Shown here: piece after piece, positions 1 through 5,172 of the stretch | How positions within the stretch are numbered: the first letter of the stretch is position 1 | Layout: the number at the start of each line of letters is the position of its first letter | Origin: Dehalococcoidales bacterium | GTDB lineage: Bacteria > Chloroflexota > Dehalococcoidia > Dehalococcoidales > UBA5760 | Length of the DNA stretch: 5,703 nucleotides | Direction: 5' to 3' | Assembly (NCBI GenBank): GCA_028710655.1 | Contig: JAQTTS010000148.1 | Location: 1 to 5,703 of the forward strand | Notes under the pieces: generated by a model | The model's input: only the letters and a program-made list of their open reading frames with translations | The model's database searches: none | What the model was told of the DNA's origin: nothing | Program-made: the position numbers and the translations under genes

Positions 1-9
1 CTGTGGAAC

Positions 10-14
10 GGAGG
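10..14 (+). promoter_or_regulatory. Ribosome binding site of the first gene
   Basis: GGAGG sits 8 bases before the ATG at 23. No promoter can be judged because only 22 bases precede the gene, which may therefore belong to an operon that begins outside the window. Confidence 0.65.
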
Positions 15-22
15 AAAACAGG

Positions 23-328
23 ATGGGTAAATACGTCAATCATGAAGAGTTTGGAGTGAACGCCCCGATTAACTACCGGGAAGACACTACCAGCGAGTCT
101 TCTCTCAACGGGATGACGGCTATCGCCCCGCCTGGGATGAAACCCCGGGCCAGTCGCGGCAGGAAGTTCGAGGAGAAGACCGATTTCAAAGCTTCGGCAC
201 GATGGCACCATAACTTCGACGTCGCTATGTTCGGCGGCTCAGATATCGAGAGCAAGGACTTCTCATCGGGGCAGATGAGCCTTGAGTCTAAACTGAACGG
301 CGTCAAGCGTGTCCCGGGGAGGCCGTGA
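23..328 (+). CDS. Small hydrophilic protein of unknown function
   Basis: I do not recognise this 101-residue protein. It is polar and charged throughout, with no hydrophobic stretch long enough to span a membrane and no signal peptide. It is rich in Ser, Gly, Lys and Arg, has a Pro/Arg-rich patch at residues 36-48 (PPGMKPRASRGRK) and ends in a basic tail (VKRVPGRP), so much of it may be disordered. The ATG at 23 is chosen because GGAGG lies 8 bases upstream (10-14). Its TGA stop shares one base with the ATG of the next gene, so the two are probably co-translated. The coding call rests on the clean ribosome site, the tight junction and the lack of a better frame. A 88-residue frame on the other strand covers the same DNA but has no such support. 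Function unknown; a small virion or accessory protein is possible. Confidence 0.7.
   Translation: MGKYVNHEEFGVNAPINYREDTTSESSLNGMTAIAPPGMKPRASRGRKFEEKTDFKASARWHHNFDVAMFGGSDIESKDFSSGQMSLESKLNGVKRVPGRP
316..322 (+). promoter_or_regulatory. Ribosome binding site deciding the start of the DUF192/Cys-peptidase-like gene
   Basis: GGGGAGG lies inside the end of the upstream gene. The frame offers GTG at 325 and ATG at 328. The site is only 2 bases from the GTG but 5 bases from the ATG, so ATG 328 is the better start. This start overlaps the upstream TGA by one base (TGATG), an arrangement typical of translational coupling. Confidence 0.7.
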
Positions 329-1749
329 TGGCAGGACAAGCGACCGTCAAGATTGGAGACAGGGAATGGGTCACGGACGTTGCTACGCAGCCCTGGGAGC
401 TTTCGCAGGGCCTGGGAGGCCTCTCAGGGCTTCTGGCGGGTACCGGCATGCTCTTCGACCTGGGATGGGAACAGACTATCGAAGTGACCACGGTGCCGAT
501 GCTTTTCCCCATCGATATCGCTTTCTTCTCGGATGATTTGAACGTCACTGAGCTGTATCGGAACGTGGAGCCCGGATATCTCGTTACTTCACAGCTTCCG
601 GCCAGGTACTTCCTGGAGGTCAACGCCGGCGAGCTGGCTGATATTGAGGCCGGCAGCCAGGCGGAAGTAAGCTTGCTGTCCATTGAGAACGCGGCGGCAG
701 CACCGGACTGGACCTCTGTAATGTTCGGCTTTATGGGATTTATGGTGATGGGGGTATTCATGATAGGCATCGTGCGGGACCTGGCCGAGGAGGCACTAAA
801 GGAGCCGGAGAGAAAGCCGCTGCTTTACGGCCCCAGAGGCGAAAAACTCCTGGCGCATACTGCCAGGAAGGTTGATTTATGGGTCGAGATAGCCTCGGTC
901 GTCGAAGGCGAACTGGGCAAGAGAACCGATTTGCCGCCGGGCCAGCTCCGGCAGATTGGGGAGGATGTAGCCCACAAGGTCGAAAAGCGCGCTGGCGAGC
1001 TTGCCTGGCTCGAGCTCAGGGATGGGACCACTTTCGAGCGCAAGGGTAAGGCCCTGATTAACCAGGGGCTAAAAATCTTTGCCGCGCTGGACGGTTACCT
1101 GGGACTGACGACCAAACTATGGCATGCCGACCGGGTTGCCGTTGCCGATCTGATTGACGGCAGACTGAAAGAGGCGGAGGTCATCACATTACAGGACGGG
1201 ACCACTTTCCAGAAATCTTTCGTGCCCAAGCGTTCCTCACTGACCACAACTACCGAAGATAAACCGGACGGCACCTGCTATGCCGACGCCTGGAGGTTCC
1301 TGATCAAGCAGGGTGAAGGTGAGCTGGTACATGGGACGGTTTACTCCGGCAACCGCCGTATCGGACATGCCTGGGTACAGGCAAACCCGGACTTCATCTG
1401 GGAGCCGCAGACTGCCAGGTATTTCACCAATCTGGGCTTCCGCAGCGACTTCGCTCCGATCGAAGAAAGTCGTTACACTCCAGAGCAGGCAGCCATCATG
1501 GTGGCAAGGGTCAGGCATTTCGGGCCGTGGACAGAGGAAGAGCGCCGACAGCACCTCAAAGACAGGGTTCCGGCAGTTATTCACAAACGCAAGGCCGGTA
1601 CGAAGAAGCGTAATGATGAATTGGACTTGCTCCCCGACAGCCCGGAGTTTCTGGCTTACACCATTGACGATATCGGGTTCCGGGAGATTATTGATTCCGC
1701 CTTCAAGGAAGCCATAACGAGAGCAAGGGGGCTTCAGCGATGGCGGTAG
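328..1749 (+). CDS. DUF192-like domain, membrane segment and C-terminal Cys-His-Asp/Glu (papain/transglutaminase-like) domain
   Basis: This 473-residue protein has three parts. Residues about 4-114 fit the DUF192 pattern: an early strand (TVKIG), GMLFDLG at 40-46, the strand-forming PIDIAFFSDD at 61-70, and FLEVNAGE at 95-102 followed by a Gly-containing turn. DUF192 proteins are small beta-rich proteins of poorly known function, usually about 110-150 residues and standing alone. Residues about 129-149 form one strongly hydrophobic, Met/Phe/Gly-rich helix. Basic residues follow it, so the C-terminal part is probably cytoplasmic and the DUF192 part outside; no signal peptide is seen. Residues about 310-400 contain C317 (GTCYADAWRF), H347 (GHAWVQ) and D355 or E359 (DFIWEP), an order typical of papain/transglutaminase-fold enzymes. 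I infer a cysteine peptidase or transferase, not proven. The C-terminus is charged. Its last 10 bases overlap the next gene. Coding call very sure; DUF192 likely; catalytic call moderate. Confidence 0.85.
   Translation: MAGQATVKIGDREWVTDVATQPWELSQGLGGLSGLLAGTGMLFDLGWEQTIEVTTVPMLFPIDIAFFSDDLNVTELYRNVEPGYLVTSQLPARYFLEVNAGELADIEAGSQAEVSLLSIENAAAAPDWTSVMFGFMGFMVMGVFMIGIVRDLAEEALKEPERKPLLYGPRGEKLLAHTARKVDLWVEIASVVEGELGKRTDLPPGQLRQIGEDVAHKVEKRAGELAWLELRDGTTFERKGKALINQGLKIFAALDGYLGLTTKLWHADRVAVADLIDGRLKEAEVITLQDGTTFQKSFVPKRSSLTTTTEDKPDGTCYADAWRFLIKQGEGELVHGTVYSGNRRIGHAWVQANPDFIWEPQTARYFTNLGFRSDFAPIEESRYTPEQAAIMVARVRHFGPWTEEERRQHLKDRVPAVIHKRKAGTKKRNDELDLLPDSPEFLAYTIDDIGFREIIDSAFKEAITRARGLQRWR
1024..1209 (+). 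repeat. Short in-frame direct repeat encoding DGTTF
   Basis: The 12-base string GGGACCACTTTC occurs at 1024-1035 and again at 1198-1209, exactly 174 bases (58 codons) apart and in the same frame. It encodes part of the DGTTF motif at residues 232-236 and 290-294 of the DUF192/Cys-peptidase-like protein. The preceding residues are loosely similar (GELAWLELRD versus KEAEVITLQD), so the pair may mark two copies of a short beta-hairpin module. Chance conservation of a single turn motif is also possible. Confidence 0.4.
1725..1731 (+). promoter_or_regulatory. Ribosome binding site of the GHKL ATPase-zincin gene
   Basis: AAGGGGG lies 8 bases before the ATG at 1740 and within the 3' end of the upstream gene. 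It supports the start that makes a 10-base overlap with the upstream TAG at 1747-1749. The overlap suggests that the two proteins are translated from one message, with coupling. Confidence 0.55.
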
Positions 1750-3272
1750 TCACCAAACCACCGATAGTGCTCACCCCGGACGAGTACGAGAGAGACTGGA
1801 AGCCCCAGGGCTGGCAGCTGATCATCATCGGGCCTACCTCAACCTGGCGGCAGGAATGGGGCGAGTGGGAAGCGATCAGGGATATCGTCCAGAACGCCCT
1901 TGACGAGTGCGAGCATTATACCTGGGGCTACGATACCGAAGGCCTCTATATCCGTGATGCCGGTAAGGGCATCGCCGTCGCCGACTTCCTGCTCGGGCCT
2001 CCAAAACTGAAGCCGGACTATGCCCGAGGCAAGTACGGCGAGGGGATGAAGATCGCCGCCTTGGCCCTGCTCCGCAAGGGCTGCTCAGTCCGCGTGGAGA
2101 CGGCCGACAGGGAGCTCTGGATTATCTTCCTGCAGCAGACCACCAATGGCCGTGTCGAGACGCTGGCCGCTCTCTGGAGGCCTTACAGCCGGCGAAGCGG
2201 CACTGTGTTCCATTTCATCGGTTATACCGGGTCTGCCTTCGAGGACAGGTTTGCTGTGAACCTGCCGCGCTCGGCTATCGTTGCTGAGGGACCCAGCCCG
2301 GTGACCCAACCGATGAGGCGCTTCAACCAGCTCATACGGCACGAGTTTCCGGTAACCGAGCCATCAGGATGGTATGAGAAAGGAGCGGGAGGGTCAAGAA
2401 TTTTTGCCCGCGATATCTACATGAGAGACATCAGAAGCCCCTTTTCCTACAACCTCTGGGGTTTTGACATGGCACCCGACCGCCACGGCGCGAAAGAAGA
2501 GCAGGATATGTGGACGGACATGGGCCGGCTCTGGAGCTGCATCACCAAAGTGGATCTGCTCCAGGAGTTCCTGCAGATGGTCCGAATGCCGCCCATTGTC
2601 GAGACCGATGAGAGTCACAGCATCAACATGGGCGCCTGGGACATGGGACGGGAGCCAGTCACGGGAAAAGACTACGCCGATTTCATTCAGGAAAATGCAT
2701 CATCATGGAAGGAAGCCTGGCGCCGGGTCTGTGGCGAGAACGCTGTTATCCGGACCGACGACCGTTGGGATGGCACGGTAAAGCATCTCGGCTATATCGC
2801 GGTGAATGTCCAGTGGCACGTCCGGGATACCCTGGCCAGGGCCATCATGACCGACAAAGACCTGGTGAAGGCATCCCAGGAGCGGCTGAGGGAGGCTGAG
2901 ATAATCCCTGAGGACAGGCTTTCCCGGAAGCAGCGCACCAACCTGAAGCTGGCCCGGGCGATCACCGACGATATCTGCCGGATAAGAAAGGTATCCGCGG
3001 TGCATGCAGCCATCATCCCGCCGGCGAGCGACCGGGTCAGAACCGCCGGCATGTACAGCCGTACCACCGGGGAGATCTACATTGCCTCCGACCAGTTGGA
3101 GAGCGCCCGGAGCACTATCGATACTGTCATTCACGAGATTGCGCACCATACCTCTGGCGCCGAGGACCTGGAGCAGTCACATGCCGACGCCATGACCAAC
3201 GTCGCTTCCAGGGTGGTCAAGGAAACGGCCGGTGGCAAGTTCGACGAGATACTCAAGGAGGTGACATGGTGA
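1740..3272 (+). CDS. GHKL (HSP90/histidine-kinase-fold) ATPase fused to a C-terminal zinc metallopeptidase-like domain
   Basis: The 510-residue protein begins with a Bergerat-fold ATP-binding domain (about residues 35-165). It has an N box (RDIVQNALDE, 47-56, with N52 and D55), a G1 box (IRDAGKGI, 71-78, with D73, G75, G77), a G2/lid (GKYGEGMKIA, 97-106) and a later GT pair (154-155) in a strand. These are the nucleotide and magnesium contacts of GHKL proteins. The usual catalytic Glu four residues before the N-box Asn is Asp48 here. Residues about 218-250 (RIFARDIYMRDI, then FSYNLW and PDRHG) look like a second beta-rich domain, perhaps an S5-like transducer. A helical, charged region follows (about 305-415). 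The C-terminus (about 435-495) holds TVIHEIAHH, with H465, E466 and H469 as the zincin HExxH; H481, E478 or D476 may be the third zinc ligand. No membrane segment is seen. I infer an ATP-driven conformational switch coupled to proteolysis. The ATPase call is strong, the peptidase call good, the biological role unknown. Confidence 0.9.
   Translation: MAVVTKPPIVLTPDEYERDWKPQGWQLIIIGPTSTWRQEWGEWEAIRDIVQNALDECEHYTWGYDTEGLYIRDAGKGIAVADFLLGPPKLKPDYARGKYGEGMKIAALALLRKGCSVRVETADRELWIIFLQQTTNGRVETLAALWRPYSRRSGTVFHFIGYTGSAFEDRFAVNLPRSAIVAEGPSPVTQPMRRFNQLIRHEFPVTEPSGWYEKGAGGSRIFARDIYMRDIRSPFSYNLWGFDMAPDRHGAKEEQDMWTDMGRLWSCITKVDLLQEFLQMVRMPPIVETDESHSINMGAWDMGREPVTGKDYADFIQENASSWKEAWRRVCGENAVIRTDDRWDGTVKHLGYIAVNVQWHVRDTLARAIMTDKDLVKASQERLREAEIIPEDRLSRKQRTNLKLARAITDDICRIRKVSAVHAAIIPPASDRVRTAGMYSRTTGEIYIASDQLESARSTIDTVIHEIAHHTSGAEDLEQSHADAMTNVASRVVKETAGGKFDEILKEVTW
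3255..3263 (+). promoter_or_regulatory. Strong ribosome binding site of the ArdC-like gene, with an ambiguous start
   Basis: AAGGAGGTG is a near-perfect anti-16S match and lies in the last codons of the ATPase-zincin gene. Three in-frame starts follow: ATG 3266, GTG 3269 and ATG 3272. From the end of GGAGG (3261) the gaps are 4, 7 and 10 bases. Spacing alone does not settle which is used, and the difference is only two residues. All three overlap the upstream TGA at 3270-3272, so coupling is likely in any case. Confidence 0.7.
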
Positions 3273-4588
3273 TGTACCAGCGACCGCTTCAGGAACAGGC
3301 GAGTGACGCCTTCGCCTTCGGTACATCCCTGCTAGGGATGCTGTTGATTTTTAGCTTCTTGAAGTCAGTAATATCCAGCCTGCAGGAGCCGGAGACCGAG
3401 TCGGCACCGCTACTGATGCCTCAGCTTAAGAAGATGGCTAAGACCGTAACGGTAACCTGTCCGATCTGCGGCAGGGACATTGAGATACCGGAATACGGCA
3501 CTATCACAAGAAGCGATGCCTTGAAAAAGCACATCGAGCAGGAGCACAGGTTGGGAGTGAACGACAAGGCAAGGTTCCAACCGCAGGTGCTTATCGAAGG
3601 CGGCGAGCCGGTACCTGAAAGATACAGGGATATTATCGGCTTGCTGCGTGACCCACTTCCCGAGTACAGCCTTCTGACATGGCTTCCGGCAGTGGAGGTG
3701 GAGACCGGCGAGAAGAAGATCGATGCCGTCATGAAGCAGCTTAAGGCCGGCGTCGAGGATATCCAGGACAGCCACCAGTTCCGCATGTTCTTGACGACGA
3801 TGGCCAAGTTTCACGACTACTCAATCGGCAACCAAATCCTCATTATGATCCAGAAACCGGAGGCGACCCGTGTAGCCGGATTCAATACGTGGAAAGACCT
3901 GGGGCACTGGGTAAAGAAGGGGGAGAAAGGCATTGCCATCCTGGCGCCGGTTATGCCGCCGAAGGGTAAAGCAACCTGTCCTGAGTGCGGCGCCGAGGTG
4001 TCCCGGAAAGCCAGGTATTGCCCGGAGTGCGGTCACGGTTTGGAGACACTCTCAGAGATAGACTTCGAGCAGCCGCGCTATTTTCGTGTCGTGTATGTCT
4101 TCGATATCAACCAGACTGAAGGCGAGGAACTGCCGGAATTCGAGGTGCCGGTGCTCACCGGTGATACCAACGAGGAGCTGTTCGCCGGGCTGCTTGGTAT
4201 GATGAAGCCCTGCGGCATCAACGTCAGCTTCGAACCTCAACCTCACCTGAACCCGGGTATCAAGGGGCAATATTCACCTGGTGAAATCTGGGTAAAGCCG
4301 GATGAGCCGAGGGCACAGCAGCTCAAGACCCTGCTTCATGAGATTGCCCACTACTACTCGGAAAATGTCTTCAGGATGCCGCGGCAGGACGCTGAGACGA
4401 TTGCCGAGAGCGCCGCGTACGTTGTCGGTGCACACTATGGTTTCGATACCGGCGTGCGGTCGTTTCCCTACGTCGCTCTCTGGGCGCAGGACAAGAAGGT
4501 ACTTGACCAGAACCTGAGCGCCATCCGTAAAGTTTCGACCACGATTATCGATGCGCTCGTTAAAGTAAAAGAAGGGGCTCTCATATAG
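3266..4588 (+). CDS. ArdC-type antirestriction/zincin protein with membrane segment, C2H2-like finger and inserted zinc ribbon
   Basis: In this 440-residue protein, residues about 152-290 match the ArdC N-terminal DNA-binding region: YSIGNQILIMIQ, TRVAGFNTWKDLGHWVKKGE, KGIAILAPV, then FRVVYVFDINQTEGEELPE. Residues about 335-400 form the metallopeptidase half, with H358-E359-x-x-H362 (HEIAHYY) and E381 in AESAAYVV as the likely third zinc ligand. ArdC of conjugative plasmids binds single-stranded DNA and protects entering DNA from restriction; homologues are usually about 300 residues. Three additions explain the extra length. A hydrophobic helix at about 17-38 suggests a membrane anchor. C65, C68, H89 and H94 form a C2H2-like finger. 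CPECG twice (C238, C241, C252, C255) forms a zinc ribbon inserted in the ArdC core after ILAPV. The start overlaps the upstream stop by 7 bases. The family call is strong. Antirestriction as the actual role here is inference, because ArdC-like domains also occur in large injected phage proteins. Confidence 0.9.
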   Translation: MVMYQRPLQEQASDAFAFGTSLLGMLLIFSFLKSVISSLQEPETESAPLLMPQLKKMAKTVTVTCPICGRDIEIPEYGTITRSDALKKHIEQEHRLGVNDKARFQPQVLIEGGEPVPERYRDIIGLLRDPLPEYSLLTWLPAVEVETGEKKIDAVMKQLKAGVEDIQDSHQFRMFLTTMAKFHDYSIGNQILIMIQKPEATRVAGFNTWKDLGHWVKKGEKGIAILAPVMPPKGKATCPECGAEVSRKARYCPECGHGLETLSEIDFEQPRYFRVVYVFDINQTEGEELPEFEVPVLTGDTNEELFAGLLGMMKPCGINVSFEPQPHLNPGIKGQYSPGEIWVKPDEPRAQQLKTLLHEIAHYYSENVFRMPRQDAETIAESAAYVVGAHYGFDTGVRSFPYVALWAQDKKVLDQNLSAIRKVSTTIIDALVKVKEGALI

Positions 4589-4593
4589 GTAAC

Positions 4594-5130
4594 ATGGCTT
4601 TGGATATCAGACCGACCAGGGGAGGATTTTTAAGACCGTTCGGATGCGGCTGGTTTATCCGGGAGTTTCTCCTGGGGAATGGACCGGAAGGCTCCCGTGT
4701 TATCGATCCGCAACAGGGCGCTCCCCAGGCGGACATCAACTACGAGTACAAGGAAGCGCTGGCCCGGGCTACCGCCAGAGAGCGCGCTGAGAGAATCATA
4801 AGCCGCATGGTTGTCAGTGGCGCCGATGTCACCGAGGAACAGGCGGCCAGGATCTACGAGCGGGAGCTGAAAAAGCTGTCCCGCAAGTTCACCCATATGC
4901 GCTACCACTCCTTCCTGATGTATTTCGGGGTGCTCAAGCGGCTCAGGTGGGTGGAATCAACAAGCAAAACTGAGGCTTCATCCATCCAGGAGAACTATCC
5001 GCCGGCCCCGGAGCGGACATTCTACCGGCTTACGGAGAAAGGTGTCGCGGCCGGGGACGAACTGTGGTCTAATCCGCTCTTTACGCTGTATCCCGAGGTC
5101 GGCCCGAGCCATATGAAGCGGTCGGATTAA
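4594..5130 (+). CDS. Probable winged-helix protein of unknown function
   Basis: This 178-residue protein is not one I can name. It opens with a Gly/Phe-rich segment (GGFLRPFGCGWFIREFLLGNG, split at 10-29 and 30) and a proline-rich link (about 37-48). A long charged helical region follows, rich in Ala, Glu and Arg (about 49-96). Residues about 101-152 look like a winged-helix fold: YHSFLMYFGVLKRLRWVES would give two helices leading to a strand, and the wing ends in RTFYRLTEKG, a phrase common in MarR/PadR-type domains. I infer DNA binding, perhaps as a regulator or DNA-packaging accessory. The ATG at 4594 is 5 bases after the upstream stop. Its ribosome site is weak (AGGT at 4587-4590, only 3 bases away), so translation may depend on ribosomes finishing the ArdC-like gene. 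The next gene starts 42 bases after its stop. Coding call sure; fold call moderate. Confidence 0.75.
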   Translation: MALDIRPTRGGFLRPFGCGWFIREFLLGNGPEGSRVIDPQQGAPQADINYEYKEALARATARERAERIISRMVVSGADVTEEQAARIYERELKKLSRKFTHMRYHSFLMYFGVLKRLRWVESTSKTEASSIQENYPPAPERTFYRLTEKGVAAGDELWSNPLFTLYPEVGPSHMKRSD

Positions 5131-5160
5131 CGGGCTAACTATGGAAATTAATAATGAGCG

Positions 5161-5167
5161 AGAAGGT
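5161..5167 (+). promoter_or_regulatory. Ribosome binding site supporting a TTG start
   Basis: AGAAGGT lies 5 bases before the TTG at 5173. An in-frame TAA at 5167-5169 closes the frame upstream, leaving only CTG 5170 and TTG 5173 as near starts. The spacing favours TTG 5173. The 42-base gap before this gene (5131-5172) shows no convincing terminator hairpin or promoter. Confidence 0.6.
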
Positions 5168-5172
5168 AACTG

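Noticed and set aside
303..770. 155-codon open frame on the minus strand
   Set aside because: It lies wholly antisense to the DUF192 part of the + strand gene, which has recognisable domain landmarks and a good ribosome site. The minus product has no recognisable motif.
1313..1717. 134-codon + strand frame inside the DUF192/Cys-peptidase-like gene
   Set aside because: Its product is Ser/Arg/Pro-rich, typical of an out-of-frame reading, while the main frame there encodes the Cys-His-Asp/Glu region.
2703..3149. 148-codon open frame on the minus strand
   Set aside because: It is antisense to the ATPase-zincin gene between conserved segments; it looks like a shadow of GC-rich coding DNA.
3410..3814. 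Two overlapping minus-strand frames of 128-134 codons
   Set aside because: Both are antisense to the zinc-finger and early ArdC regions of a clearly coding + strand gene. Their Cys and His residues do not form a motif.
3977..4030. CPECG pairs as a rubredoxin or thioredoxin-like redox site
   Set aside because: Two CxxC pairs 10 residues apart in a charged loop fit a structural zinc ribbon better, and the flanking residues are those of an insert inside the ArdC core.
5131..5172. Possible terminator or promoter in the only sizeable gap
   Set aside because: The 42 bases show no stable stem followed by a T run and no paired -35/-10 elements that I could support.
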